Below are positions 19,571 through 27,766 of a DNA stretch of 64,000 bases, one piece after another. Under the pieces are notes generated by a model. It had not been told where the DNA came from and ran no database searches. It saw only the letters and a program-made list of their open reading frames with translations. Origin of the DNA: UBA6115 sp012514225 (GTDB lineage Bacteria; Bacillota; Clostridia; Christensenellales; Aristaeellaceae); assembly GCA_036756425.1 (NCBI GenBank), contig DAIOLC010000001.1, positions 1-64,000 of the forward strand. The letters run 5' to 3'. The translations under genes and the position numbers were made by a program. Each line of letters begins with the position of its first letter. The stretch's first letter is position 1.

Positions 19571-19622
19571 TTTCCACCTCAGGCAACGTCGGAGTAGGGG
19601 AGATTGTTCTTTCTGTCCCTGG

Positions 19623-20324
19623 CTACAGCTCGGCCTCCAGCCGCACGCACCGCCCGACGACGACGGCGTCAGACATCGGGACGATTTCGCTTTCGTTCTG
19701 CCGGTCGAAGGTCTGCAGGAGCAGCTGGTAGCGCGGCAGGATTTTGACCATGTACAGCTGCTTTCCCAGCTTGGTGTCCAGCAGCATCATTTTCCCGTCC
19801 TCGGCCGCCTGCGCGGGCACCACCAGCACCAGGTCCCCCTGGTGGACGCGGAAACCCCGCATCCGCTGGTCGGGCGATACGAAATAAAAGACCTTGTCCG
19901 CCGGGGCGCCTTCGATTTTCCCCTGCAGAACCGGAAGCATCCGGCTGCCTACCTGCGCCATGACGGCGTTGTACACGGGCACGCTGCGCAGGATGCCGCT
20001 GAGGGCGTCCAGCCAGATGGAGCCGTCGCCCTTTTCGGCCTCCTTCGGCTCCGCCTTCTTTGCCTTTTCCAGCCGCTGCGGGCTGACGGCGGCCTGCAGG
20101 TCCACCGTGGCCGCGATGTCGTCGAGCGTAAAGGCGGCCTCCGGCGCCTGCTGCGCGCCCATTTTTTTCAGAATCCGGCGCGCCTGGTCGTCCTGGATGA
20201 TGCGGGAGCCCGACTCCACTTCCAGCAGGTATTTCTCGCTGACCCCGGCGAGTTTGGATACTTCCTTCGCGCTCATCCCGCGGCGCGTTCGCTCCAGATG
20301 CAGCAGGTCGCCCAGACGGCTCAT
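19623..20324 (-). CDS. XRE-type HTH regulator with S24-like C-terminal domain
   Basis: 233 residues from the ATG at 20324, which has GGGAGGG ahead. An N-terminal helix-turn-helix (about 2-60; MSAKEVSKLAGVSEKYLLEVESG) is followed by a linker and a LexA/S24-like beta domain (about 130-230). In true S24 peptidases a catalytic Ser lies in a DSM-type motif before a GD pair; here the stretch reads DQRMRGFRVHQGDLVLV, so the Ser is replaced and self-cleavage is unlikely. It may regulate its own operon (YitT, dnaX) or nearby genes. A promoter lies 25 bases upstream. Confidence 0.75.
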   Translation of the reverse strand: MSRLGDLLHLERTRRGMSAKEVSKLAGVSEKYLLEVESGSRIIQDDQARRILKKMGAQQAPEAAFTLDDIAATVDLQAAVSPQRLEKAKKAEPKEAEKGDGSIWLDALSGILRSVPVYNAVMAQVGSRMLPVLQGKIEGAPADKVFYFVSPDQRMRGFRVHQGDLVLVVPAQAAEDGKMMLLDTKLGKQLYMVKILPRYQLLLQTFDRQNESEIVPMSDAVVVGRCVRLEAEL

Positions 20325-20348
20325 ATCGTCCCTCCCAATCCCGTGATA

Positions 20349-20377
20349 AGCATAGCCCATGCCGTGAACAGCGTCAA
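20349..20377 (-). promoter_or_regulatory. Promoter of the HTH-yitT-dnaX operon
   Basis: Minus-strand TTGACG (20372-20377), 17-base spacer, TATGCT (20349-20354). The -35 lies only 16 bases from the CIRCE operator of the divergent htpG gene. Confidence 0.75.
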
Positions 20378-20393
20378 TCGCCGCATCGTCGGG

Positions 20394-20420
20394 TTAGCAC
20401 TCAGGAGATGAGAGTGCTAA
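20394..20420 (+). promoter_or_regulatory. CIRCE operator (HrcA binding site)
   Basis: TTAGCACTC (20394-20402), nine-base spacer, GAGTGCTAA (20412-20420): a perfect match to the CIRCE consensus. HrcA binds this inverted repeat and represses class I heat-shock genes; heat or unfolded protein lifts repression by titrating GroEL. It ends 7 bases before the -35 of htpG. Confidence 0.95.
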
Positions 20421-20427
20421 AAATCGC

Positions 20428-20456
20428 TTGCCTGCCGCCCGTATGCGTGATACAAT
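20428..20456 (+). promoter_or_regulatory. Sigma-A promoter of htpG
   Basis: TTGCCT (20428-20433), 17-base spacer, TACAAT (20451-20456), with TGA immediately before the -10. It sits just downstream of the CIRCE element. Confidence 0.85.
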
Positions 20457-20489
20457 GGCCCTGCAACAACATTCGGAGGTTTTGACACC

Positions 20490-22487
20490 ATGGCCAGCAA
20501 GCAAGCCGCTGCCAGGACGGGCAGCATTTCCATCGACGCGCAGAACATCATGCCGGTCATCAAGCGATGGCTGTATTCGGATAAGGACATCTTCCTGCGC
20601 GAAATCGTGTCCAACGGCGTGGACGCGGTCACCAAGCTGAAAATGCTGGGAAAGGGCGGGGACGAGGAGCTGAAGGTGGTCGTCACCCTGGACCGGAAGA
20701 AGGGTGAAATCCGCGTCTGGGACAACGGCGTGGGCATGACGGCGGAGGAGATGGACCGGTATATCAACCAGGTCGCTTTCTCCAGCGCGGAGGAGTTCCT
20801 CAAGAACTACACCGGGGAGGACGCGTCCGGAATTATCGGCCATTTCGGCCTGGGTTTTTACTCCGCCTTCATGGCCGCCGACAAGGTCAGCGTGGATTCC
20901 CTGTCCTGGGAGGACGGCGCGAAGCCCGTGCACTGGACCAGCGACGACGGCATCTCCTACGAGATGAAGGACGGGAAGCGCAAGGAGCGCGGGACCACCG
21001 TGACCATGCACCTGAGCGAGGAGGAAAAGGGTTTCCTCGACGGCCATACCGCGCGCGAGGTGCTGGAAAAATACTGCGGATACATGTCCGTGCCCGTGTA
21101 CCTGGAAGACCCGGAGGACATCAAAAAGCGCCGGGAGGACGCGAAGAAGCGGAAGCAGGAACGCGAGGAAGCCGATAAAAAGCGGAAGGCGGAGCAGGGC
21201 GGCGAAGACAGCGCGCCGGAGACGCCGGCGCCTTTTGGGGAGGAGGAGGAGCCGGGCCCCGTCCTGGTCAACGACACCCACCCCCTCTGGCTCAAGGCGC
21301 CCAAGGACTGCACGGACGAGGAATACCGGGAGACCTACCGCAAGCTCTTCCGCACCTGGGAAGACCCCCTGTTCTGGATTCACTTGAATGTGGATTACCC
21401 CTTCAACCTGAAGGGCATCCTCTATTTCCCGCGCATCAAGCGCGACTTCTCGGGGCAGGACGGGGAAATCAAGCTGTTTAACCGGCAGGTCTTCGTCGCC
21501 GACAACATCAAGGAGGTCATCCCCGAGTTCCTGATGGTGCTCAAAGGCGTCATCGACTGCCCGGACCTGCCGCTGAACGTCTCCCGGTCCTTCCTGCAAA
21601 ACGACGGATACGTGCGCAAGCTCTCCCAGCACATCGTCAAGAAGGTGGCCGACAAGCTCAACAGCCTCTTTGAAAATGACCGGGAAACCTACCAGAAATA
21701 CTGGGACGACATCCATCCCTTCATCAAGTTCGGATGCATCCAGGACAAGAAGTTCTATGACGCCGTCAAGGGGTCGCTGCTGCTGAAAACCACCCGCGGC
21801 GACTACCTGACGCTGGACGAGTACAAGGCGCGCAACGGCGGGAAGGCGGAGAAGAAGGCGTATTACACCACGGACGCCGCCCGCCAGGCGGCCAGCGTCG
21901 CCCCCTTTGAGAAGAGGGACATCGACGTGGCGGTGATGGATACGCTCATCGACGTGAACTTCATGTCCTTCCTGGAGTATTCCGGCGGCGCGGAGCTGGA
22001 CTTCCTGCGCGTGGACGCCGACGTGAAGGGGTTGAAGGAGGACAGCGAGGAAGGCGGCGGCATCGACCGGGAAAAGCTGGAGAAGCGCGCCCGGGACGTA
22101 CTGGGCATGCCTGACCTGAGCGTTCAGGTGGAGGCGCTCAGCGACCGGGAGACCCCCGGGATGCTGACGGAAGACGAGCAGCTGAGACGATATAAGGAAA
22201 TGAGCCGGATATACGGTGACAAGCACCCCTTCCCGGAGCGCTACACCCTGGTGCTCAACCGCCTGAACCCCTCGGTCGCCGCCATCGCCTCCATGCAGGA
22301 GGACGAGCGGCAGGCGCTGCTGATTGCCCAGGTATTCGACCTGGCGCGCCTGTCCTCCCGGCCGCTGGAAGGGGACGAGCTCAAAGCCTTCATGAAGCGC
22401 AGCAACGCCCTCATTGACCTGCTCGCCCGTCCGGACGATAATGGGGCAAAGGAGGGCGGTAAAAATGAAGAAGGTAGCGCTGGGTAA
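20490..22487 (+). CDS. htpG: Molecular chaperone HtpG (Hsp90)
   Basis: 665 residues. The GHKL ATPase domain has the Hsp90 landmarks LREIVSNGVDAVTK, DNGVGMT and GHFGLGFYSAFM. The middle domain contains LFNRQVFVADN and LPLNVSRSFLQ, and a C-terminal dimerisation domain follows. A charged Lys/Glu-rich insert occupies about residues 205-245, in the position of the charged linker of eukaryotic Hsp90 and longer than in most bacterial HtpG. ATG at 20490 has TTCGGAGG upstream. A perfect CIRCE and a consensus promoter precede the gene, so HrcA control is expected. It overlaps the next gene by 23 bases. Confidence 0.96.
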   Translation: MASKQAAARTGSISIDAQNIMPVIKRWLYSDKDIFLREIVSNGVDAVTKLKMLGKGGDEELKVVVTLDRKKGEIRVWDNGVGMTAEEMDRYINQVAFSSAEEFLKNYTGEDASGIIGHFGLGFYSAFMAADKVSVDSLSWEDGAKPVHWTSDDGISYEMKDGKRKERGTTVTMHLSEEEKGFLDGHTAREVLEKYCGYMSVPVYLEDPEDIKKRREDAKKRKQEREEADKKRKAEQGGEDSAPETPAPFGEEEEPGPVLVNDTHPLWLKAPKDCTDEEYRETYRKLFRTWEDPLFWIHLNVDYPFNLKGILYFPRIKRDFSGQDGEIKLFNRQVFVADNIKEVIPEFLMVLKGVIDCPDLPLNVSRSFLQNDGYVRKLSQHIVKKVADKLNSLFENDRETYQKYWDDIHPFIKFGCIQDKKFYDAVKGSLLLKTTRGDYLTLDEYKARNGGKAEKKAYYTTDAARQAASVAPFEKRDIDVAVMDTLIDVNFMSFLEYSGGAELDFLRVDADVKGLKEDSEEGGGIDREKLEKRARDVLGMPDLSVQVEALSDRETPGMLTEDEQLRRYKEMSRIYGDKHPFPERYTLVLNRLNPSVAAIASMQEDERQALLIAQVFDLARLSSRPLEGDELKAFMKRSNALIDLLARPDDNGAKEGGKNEEGSAG

Positions 22488-23358
22488 AACCGGTTTCCTG
22501 GTTTCTCCCGTCATTTACGCCGGCATCGTCAGCATGGACGTGCCGCAGGCCGACTCGGACCGGTACGTGGCCGCCTCGGTGGACGCCGGGGTCAACTACT
22601 TCGACGTCGCGCCCAGCTACGGCAACGCGGAGGTCACCCTGGGCCCCTCCCTGGAACCTTACCGGAAGGACGTGCTCCTGGCCTGCAAGACCACCTGCCG
22701 CGGGAAGAAGGAAGCGGAGAAGGAGCTGCGCGCCTCCCTCAACAACCTTCGGACCGACTGGTTCGACCTCTACCAGTTGCACGCCATGCGCACCCCGCAG
22801 GACGTGCGGGAAGCCTTCGCGCCTGACGGGACGATGGAGCTGCTGCTCAGGCTCAAGCGGGACGGCGTCATCCGGAAGCTTGGCATCAGCGCGCACAGCG
22901 AGCGGGCTGCCCTGGAGTGCCTTCAGCTGTATCCCTTCGACTCCGTGATGTTCCCGGTAAACTGGATGCTCAACTTCGGCCAGGGCATCGGGGACGAGCT
23001 GACGAAAGCGAAGGCCGCGGAAGGCTTTGGCCTGCTGGCCATCAAGTCCATCGTCGAGCGCGCCTGGAAGGACGAGGCGGAGCGGGAAGCGTCCCCCTGG
23101 CCCAAGTCCTGGTGCAAGCCCATTGACGCGCAGGACAAACGCCTGCGCTTGGCCGCGATGCGCTTTGCCTACCATCTGGGCGCGGATGTTCTGATTCCGC
23201 CGGGCAACTGGGAATGCCAGTCCTTCATGGCTGAGCACGCCGACGAATGCCGGGGCACGCCCTATTCGGAAGAGGACGGAAGGCTGCTTGCCGCGCATTA
23301 TGAAAAGGTCAGGGAACAGCCCTTCTTCCGGAAGGACGAGGGCGGCTGGGCGGCCTGA
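22465..23358 (+). CDS. Aldo/keto reductase family protein
   Basis: 297 residues, TIM-barrel aldo/keto reductase. The catalytic tetrad is readable: Asp and Tyr in YFDVAPSYGNAE, Lys in LLACKTTC and His in YQLHAMR. It reduces aldehydes or ketones with NADPH; the substrate is not evident. The ATG at 22465 lies inside the 3' end of htpG with GGAGGG 9 bases ahead, so it is translated from the heat-shock transcript and should be co-induced with htpG. The protein lacks the C-terminal ferredoxin domain of some clostridial homologues. Confidence 0.88.
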   Translation: MKKVALGKTGFLVSPVIYAGIVSMDVPQADSDRYVAASVDAGVNYFDVAPSYGNAEVTLGPSLEPYRKDVLLACKTTCRGKKEAEKELRASLNNLRTDWFDLYQLHAMRTPQDVREAFAPDGTMELLLRLKRDGVIRKLGISAHSERAALECLQLYPFDSVMFPVNWMLNFGQGIGDELTKAKAAEGFGLLAIKSIVERAWKDEAEREASPWPKSWCKPIDAQDKRLRLAAMRFAYHLGADVLIPPGNWECQSFMAEHADECRGTPYSEEDGRLLAAHYEKVREQPFFRKDEGGWAA

Positions 23359-23378
23359 ATAACAGGCAAACCGAATCA

Positions 23379-23405
23379 ACCGGGCGGCCGCTCAGGCCGC
23401 CCGGT
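23379..23405. terminator. Long GC hairpin between convergent genes
   Basis: ACCGGGCGGCC (23379-23389) pairs perfectly with GGCCGCCCGGT (23395-23405) around a 5-base loop. It lies between the convergent aldo/keto reductase and CvpA genes. Neither side has a good T-run, so it may act by stem strength alone. Confidence 0.5.
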
Positions 23406-23422
23406 CTTCGATATCCGGCGAA

Positions 23423-24127
23423 TTACCCCCCGCGGATGATGCGCATGAAGAAGCCGTCGTTCCGGAACAGGGATGCGACGGAGCTGGTCGACAGGTAATC
23501 GGCGAACTGGTTGTCCGGCACGACGACCTGGATGAGCGGGAACAGCAGCACCAGGAGGTAGCAGACGACCGCCCCGCGCGCCAGGCCGAACAGCCCGCCG
23601 GCCAGCCAGTCCAGCTGGCGCAGGATGGGAAACTCGAACACATGGCGCACCAGCGAGGTGAGCAGCATCCAGACGATATAGGCAATCAGGCAGCAGGCTA
23701 GGAAGCACAAAATCCCGATGCCCGCCTGCACCACGGTGTTGGACACGTACTCGTTCACCGTCGCCAGGCCCTTTCCGGAGAACGCCTGGGTCAGGATGTT
23801 GTCCTTCAGGGCGTTTTCGATGGGCGCCGGCAGGGAGACGCTGTTGAGCACCGTTTCCAGCACGTTGCCGCTCACGCCGCTGACGGGCGCCCTGGCCAGC
23901 TCGTAGTCGCCCACCCGCGCGACGGCGTCGGAATAGTTGGCCAGCACCCCCGTCACCGCCTGGTTGGAGGACAGCAGAGCGGCCAATTTCGGGCCGAACA
24001 CCAGCCCGGCCAGGATGGACAGGCCCAGCCCCAGCAGGCTGGAAACCGACTGGATGAACCCGTGATAAAACCCGTAAATCACGCTGATGAGCAGCACGAA
24101 CAGCAGAATCCCGTCGACGATGTTCAA
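23423..24127 (-). CDS. CvpA-family membrane protein
   Basis: 234 residues with four hydrophobic helices (about 4-22, 26-45, 115-145, 165-200). The opening NIVDGILLFVLLISVIYGFYHGF is typical of CvpA/colicin V production proteins, whose role in Firmicutes is poorly known (linked to envelope integrity and, in other phyla, to purF). The start is TTG at 24127 with GGAGGG six bases ahead. It follows the DUF5711 gene by 16 bases and shares its promoter. Confidence 0.85.
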   Translation of the reverse strand: MNIVDGILLFVLLISVIYGFYHGFIQSVSSLLGLGLSILAGLVFGPKLAALLSSNQAVTGVLANYSDAVARVGDYELARAPVSGVSGNVLETVLNSVSLPAPIENALKDNILTQAFSGKGLATVNEYVSNTVVQAGIGILCFLACCLIAYIVWMLLTSLVRHVFEFPILRQLDWLAGGLFGLARGAVVCYLLVLLFPLIQVVVPDNQFADYLSTSSVASLFRNDGFFMRIIRGG

Positions 24128-24143
24128 TGCCTTCCCTCCGTTT

Positions 24144-25250
24144 TCATGGCTGGGAAATCAGGTACACGTCCGCCCCCGAGCTGACCAGGGCCGCCCCGTT
24201 GGACAGCTTCCCGACAAAGCCGGTCACCGGTTGATTCAAGCCCAGTTTCAGCGCGGAAAACCGCTGCGCGTTGATTTCGGCCCGGTAAAGCGTATCCGCC
24301 GATACGGCGAAGATGGTGTCTCCCTTTAGCCCGGCGCCGACGCAGTTGTCCGGCAGGGTGTAACGGCTGTCCCGCTTGCCGCTGGTCAGCACACGCAGTT
24401 CCGTTATCTGCTGCTCCTGCTCCGTCTGCATTGCCGGTGCGAAAAGCATCAGCGCGTCGCCGGAGCCGGTGACGCTGTCCACCAGCTGCCAGCCGTACAC
24501 CAGCTGCTTGGAAAAGGGGTCGATGGTGCCCCTGTAGTCGTACAGGTTCAGGTCGCGCGTGTTGATGACGTGCAGTTTCTGGCCGGAATACAGGACCTTG
24601 TAGGTCACGTCCTCGCCCAGGTCCACCTCGCCCGTGTTCATGGCGCCGACGCGGTAGATGTTCATGATGGTGACGGGGGCGATGCCGTAAACGTCCAGCG
24701 CCGTCGTCCACAGGTAGTTGCCGTTCTCAAAGAAATCCAGGTCCAGAATCTGCTTGTCGGCGTAGGCGACCGTCTCCGAGTCCACCGCCAGGCCGTTGAC
24801 GTCCTTGACCAGCAGCGTCGGGCTGAACCCCTCGCCGACCACCGCGGCGACGTACTGCCGGCCGGGCTTTGCAAACTGGATGGATTCGGGCAGCCGGTCG
24901 TTGTAGGTCGCGCGACCGTTCCGGTCCAGGATGTGCAGGTGCGCGCCAATCCAGGCGGCAACGACGCTGTCGCTGGCCGTGAAGCGCGCCCCGGGACCCA
25001 GTGCGTACTTCCATTGCTCCGTGCCGTTGGCGTTGAGGCAGAACAGGGTCGTTCCGTCGTAGTAAAGCACCTTGTCCCCGAAGGGCGTCACCTGCTGGGA
25101 GACCACGCATCGCAGTTTGCGCACGCTGAGCCCGCGGGGGCCGCCGCCAAAGGCGCCCAGTACGTACAGGAATAGCAGCGCCGCGACCAGAATCGCCGAC
25201 ATCGCCAGCAAAAACCGGAACCGGTTGCCGCGTTCGCCGCCGCGCTGCAT
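24144..25250 (-). CDS. DUF5711-family membrane-anchored beta-propeller-like protein
   Basis: 368 residues: short basic N-terminus, one membrane helix (about 13-33), then an outer domain of repeated blades such as DKVLYYDGTTLFCLNANGTE and AHLHILDRNGRA, resembling a PQQ/WD40-like propeller. Clostridial proteins of this type are grouped as DUF5711 without known function. ATG at 25250 is preceded by GGGGAGG and a consensus promoter. It is first in an operon with the CvpA gene, which hints at an envelope role. Confidence 0.7.
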   Translation of the reverse strand: MQRGGERGNRFRFLLAMSAILVAALLFLYVLGAFGGGPRGLSVRKLRCVVSQQVTPFGDKVLYYDGTTLFCLNANGTEQWKYALGPGARFTASDSVVAAWIGAHLHILDRNGRATYNDRLPESIQFAKPGRQYVAAVVGEGFSPTLLVKDVNGLAVDSETVAYADKQILDLDFFENGNYLWTTALDVYGIAPVTIMNIYRVGAMNTGEVDLGEDVTYKVLYSGQKLHVINTRDLNLYDYRGTIDPFSKQLVYGWQLVDSVTGSGDALMLFAPAMQTEQEQQITELRVLTSGKRDSRYTLPDNCVGAGLKGDTIFAVSADTLYRAEINAQRFSALKLGLNQPVTGFVGKLSNGAALVSSGADVYLISQP

Positions 25251-25279
25251 GACAAACCTCCCCGCATGAAATCAAGGGG

Positions 25280-25308
25280 ATTATAAACGCCGCCGCCCGG
25301 ATGGTCAA
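25280..25308 (-). promoter_or_regulatory. Promoter of the DUF5711-cvpA operon
   Basis: Minus-strand TTGACC (25303-25308), 17-base spacer, TATAAT (25280-25285), about 30 bases before the ATG. Confidence 0.85.
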
Positions 25309-25326
25309 ACCGGCGGCCGGCGCGGC

Positions 25327-25596
25327 TCAGCGTTGCCGGAGGATTTCCTCCTGGACGCCCCGGCTGATTTCGAAGATGCGCCCATACAGGGCTTCCAGTC
25401 GGCCCTGGTGCCGCGGCGGAACCCGTTCGCGCAGCCGCGCCAGCACGGCCTTCTCCCGCTCGGGCTGGTAAACCTCCATGTTCCGTGCGGCCTTGAACCA
25501 CGCGATGCGCTCCGCCACCTCCAGCCTTTTCACAAACAGCTCCGTGATTTGGTTGTCCAGGCGGTTAAGCTCCTCCCGGTATTGTTCCAGTTCCAT
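25327..25596 (-). CDS. aroQ: Chorismate mutase, AroQ type
   Basis: 89 residues from ATG 25596. It has the all-helical AroQ pattern: LEQYREELNRLDNQITELFVKRLEVAERIAWFKAARNM, then PEREKAVLARL and YGRIFEISRGVQEEIL. Arg, Lys, Asp and Glu positions used to hold the substrate are present. It converts chorismate to prephenate for Phe and Tyr. The upstream in-frame GTG at 25608 is an alternative; GTGAGGAA fits better as the ribosome binding site of the ATG. It lies 50 bases after the CotH gene and is the only aromatic-pathway gene in the window. Confidence 0.85.
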   Translation of the reverse strand: MELEQYREELNRLDNQITELFVKRLEVAERIAWFKAARNMEVYQPEREKAVLARLRERVPPRHQGRLEALYGRIFEISRGVQEEILRQR

Positions 25597-25646
25597 TTTG
25601 TTCCTCACTTCTCGTCGAAAATCGAAAACGGCCTTTCGCAGCGCCT

Positions 25647-27371
25647 TCAGGGATTCGGTTCCTCCGGCTCAAACAGCCAGTATCCCGTCAGGAAATCCGT
25701 CCGCTGGGAGATGAAATTGTGCAGGTAGTCGATGTTCTCCGGGTAATCCTCCCCGGAACGGACCTTGCTTTTCCCGCCGTTGAAAATCGGGTATCGGGTG
25801 AAATTCATGTCCGCCGAGGCTCTGATTTCGTCCGCGTACTCCCGCACGGAACGCACCCCGGAACTGTTGTCGCCCCTGCCCGTGAGGTCCAATAGGGCGG
25901 GCAGGAAATCCTTCCGGTACGCACGGACGACCGCCGCCCGGAAGTCCATGTGCTTGTACAGGGCCGGGAACAGATAGTACGGCTCTCCCATGTCCTGGTT
26001 GGTGATAAAAAACTGGGGAATGATCATCTTCAGGTTTCGGCTGGTCGCGTAATTGCCAAGGGCGATGTCATAATCCCAGGCGGGGCCGCAATACGCCAGG
26101 GCGCTCTGCCCGTCGGCAGGCTTGTAGAAAAACAGGCTGCTGCGGTTGCCGTCATAGTTCTTGGAGATTTCCTCAATCAGGTATTTCTTCGCGAGTGATT
26201 CCAGGTCGACGAACTCGCTGTAGTGCTTCCTGGAGAGCGGGTCGATTCCGTCCTCCGCGAAGACGGCGTTTTCAAACCCCTGCATGAAGGTATAAATATA
26301 TTCCACTTGCCCGCGGCTGGCGTACCTGGGTTCCTTGACGAGGACCGGCTGTCCCCTGGAGGTGACGAAGCCGCTGGGCTCCAGCAGGTACCGGTCGTAG
26401 TATTCCAGCTCCAGCAGGTATCCGCCGCTGATGTCCCCAGGCATGGCGGGAATGCGCCGCCCCTTGACTGACCCCTTGCCGAACTCGCTGTTGAAGGGCG
26501 GATATCCGGAAAGTGGGAGCTGATTCGCCTTCCCGGTCGCCTTTTCCAGGTCCCGAATGTCCACGCGGCTGTCGCCGATTTCCACCTTTTCGCACAGCAG
26601 GTAAGCCCCCCGGTACTCCTGGTTGATGTAAAGGTCCACAGCCTGCGACTTGGACGAGTACGGCAGACCCGCCGCACCCGCGAGGTCCAGCACGACCCGG
26701 TTGCGCAGCAGCGAGTTGTCGTAGTGGTTGGCGAGCAGGATCCAGGTTTTGCTCCGGCCCAGTCCAAAGAGGTCCCGGGCTTCCTCCAGTTTGATCTGAT
26801 AGGGTTTCTTGGCCAGGCTGAAGGTCCAGTTGCCCCTGCCCTTGACCTGGCTGAGCCCCCCGTCGTGGGAAACCTCGCCCGAGGGTTCCAGAATCAGCAG
26901 ATGCCCGGGCTCCTCCCGGTTTTTGTTGTGGTGGATGATGTCCAGCGTTCCGGAGCGCGTGCTGACGAAGAGGGCGGGCACGTTTTCGGATTTCATGACC
27001 TGCAGCGTATACTTTCCCCTGTCCGTGGCCATGCGCGTCCCGCCGGCGTCCGCCGGGGGGACGAAAGGCGCCCCGGATTCCACGGGGCTCCCGTCCAGCG
27101 AAAACTTTTTCGCCCCGCTGTAATGCAGCCTCAATCCGCCCGGCTCTGCGCCGGCGGGCAGGAAGATATAGTAAACGCGCCTTCGCTCGCTAAGCCAGGC
27201 CTTGACCGCTACGGGCTCCGGCTGCTCCCCGGCAACCGAGGAAGCGCCGGAAGGCGAAAACGTTGCCCACAGCGAGAACTCCTGGTCCGCGCCCGCGAGG
27301 AAGCGGGGGAACAGCAGCGCCAGCGCAAGCAGCGCCGTCGTGAGCGTCCGGATCGGGGATGAAAACCGCAC
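25647..27371 (-). CDS. CotH-like kinase family protein, exported
   Basis: 574 residues. N-terminal signal peptide (VRFSSPIRTLTTALLALALL, processed near LAGA). The CotH kinase domain (about 150-500) shows KGRGNWTFSLAKKPYQIKL, the YRGAYLLCEKVEIG segment and the metal-binding WDYDIALGN motif. CotH is an atypical kinase that phosphorylates spore-coat proteins; exported clostridial relatives sit in the envelope or cellulosome. I start at GTG 27371 because a consensus promoter lies at 27423-27451, which rules out the 56 extra codons open upstream. AGGAGG sits only four bases before the GTG, which is short. Confidence 0.82.
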   Translation of the reverse strand: MRFSSPIRTLTTALLALALLFPRFLAGADQEFSLWATFSPSGASSVAGEQPEPVAVKAWLSERRRVYYIFLPAGAEPGGLRLHYSGAKKFSLDGSPVESGAPFVPPADAGGTRMATDRGKYTLQVMKSENVPALFVSTRSGTLDIIHHNKNREEPGHLLILEPSGEVSHDGGLSQVKGRGNWTFSLAKKPYQIKLEEARDLFGLGRSKTWILLANHYDNSLLRNRVVLDLAGAAGLPYSSKSQAVDLYINQEYRGAYLLCEKVEIGDSRVDIRDLEKATGKANQLPLSGYPPFNSEFGKGSVKGRRIPAMPGDISGGYLLELEYYDRYLLEPSGFVTSRGQPVLVKEPRYASRGQVEYIYTFMQGFENAVFAEDGIDPLSRKHYSEFVDLESLAKKYLIEEISKNYDGNRSSLFFYKPADGQSALAYCGPAWDYDIALGNYATSRNLKMIIPQFFITNQDMGEPYYLFPALYKHMDFRAAVVRAYRKDFLPALLDLTGRGDNSSGVRSVREYADEIRASADMNFTRYPIFNGGKSKVRSGEDYPENIDYLHNFISQRTDFLTGYWLFEPEEPNP

Positions 27372-27422
27372 ACAGCCTCCTGTCGGCGCATTGACGGGGT
27401 CGTAATGCCGATATCCGCCCGG

Positions 27423-27451
27423 ATTATAGTACACACTGCATGAACGGACAA
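27423..27451 (-). promoter_or_regulatory. Promoter of the CotH kinase gene
   Basis: Minus-strand TTGTCC (27446-27451), 17-base spacer, TATAAT (27423-27428). It fixes the transcription start near 27416 and so the translation start at 27371. Confidence 0.85.
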
Positions 27452-27578
27452 TCTCAGGCGACCTCGGCGCCCCCTTTTCGCGAATATGCTTTTGGGCATT
27501 TCTCCGCGCATTCGCATTCCTTTTGAGAACGCGCCGCATGCGCCGGGCCTGGACCTCCGGAGAACCCTTGGAAAAATG

Positions 27579-27608
27579 TTGACAATTCCTAAGGATGTCT
27601 TGTAATAT
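27579..27608 (+). promoter_or_regulatory. Promoter of the str operon
   Basis: TTGACA (27579-27584), 18-base spacer, TAATAT (27603-27608) inside the AT-rich TGTAATATATAT. It drives rpsL and the following genes after a leader of about 150 bases. Confidence 0.8.
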
Positions 27609-27612
27609 ATAT

Positions 27613-27636
27613 AGGTTGCCTCTTGTATGGCAACCT
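27613..27636 (+). promoter_or_regulatory. Leader hairpin of the str operon transcript
   Basis: AGGTTGCC (27613-27620) and GGCAACCT (27629-27636) form a perfect 8-bp stem with an 8-base loop at or next to the predicted transcription start. A 5'-terminal hairpin of this kind can shield mRNA from 5'-end-dependent decay, for example by the RNase J encoded nearby. It has no T-run, so it is not a terminator. Whether a ribosomal protein binds the leader cannot be told. Confidence 0.5.
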
Positions 27637-27766
27637 GTCCGCCCCGGCGGCTTGTTTCAGGCGTCCGGCGGCAGCAAGGAAGACTATATATTCCCGGGGG
27701 TTGCGGGAATGTTATAGGAGGAGACCCCTCATCCGGGCTCCGATCAAAAATCAGGAGGTGCTCCAT

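Noticed and set aside
18702..19586. N-terminal extension of dnaX by about 295 codons
   Set aside because: The extension runs in a wrong frame over the YitT gene; DnaX proteins start at MAYQSLYRTWRP, which coincides with the TGATG junction.
20394..22514. Very long minus-strand open frame (about 700 codons) opposite htpG
   Set aside because: It is the antisense shadow of a high-GC gene: low complexity, no domain, no ribosome binding site, and htpG on the plus strand is certain.
27372..27539. Longer CotH kinase start with 56 extra residues
   Set aside because: A consensus promoter (27423-27451) lies inside the extension and a signal peptide begins at GTG 27371.
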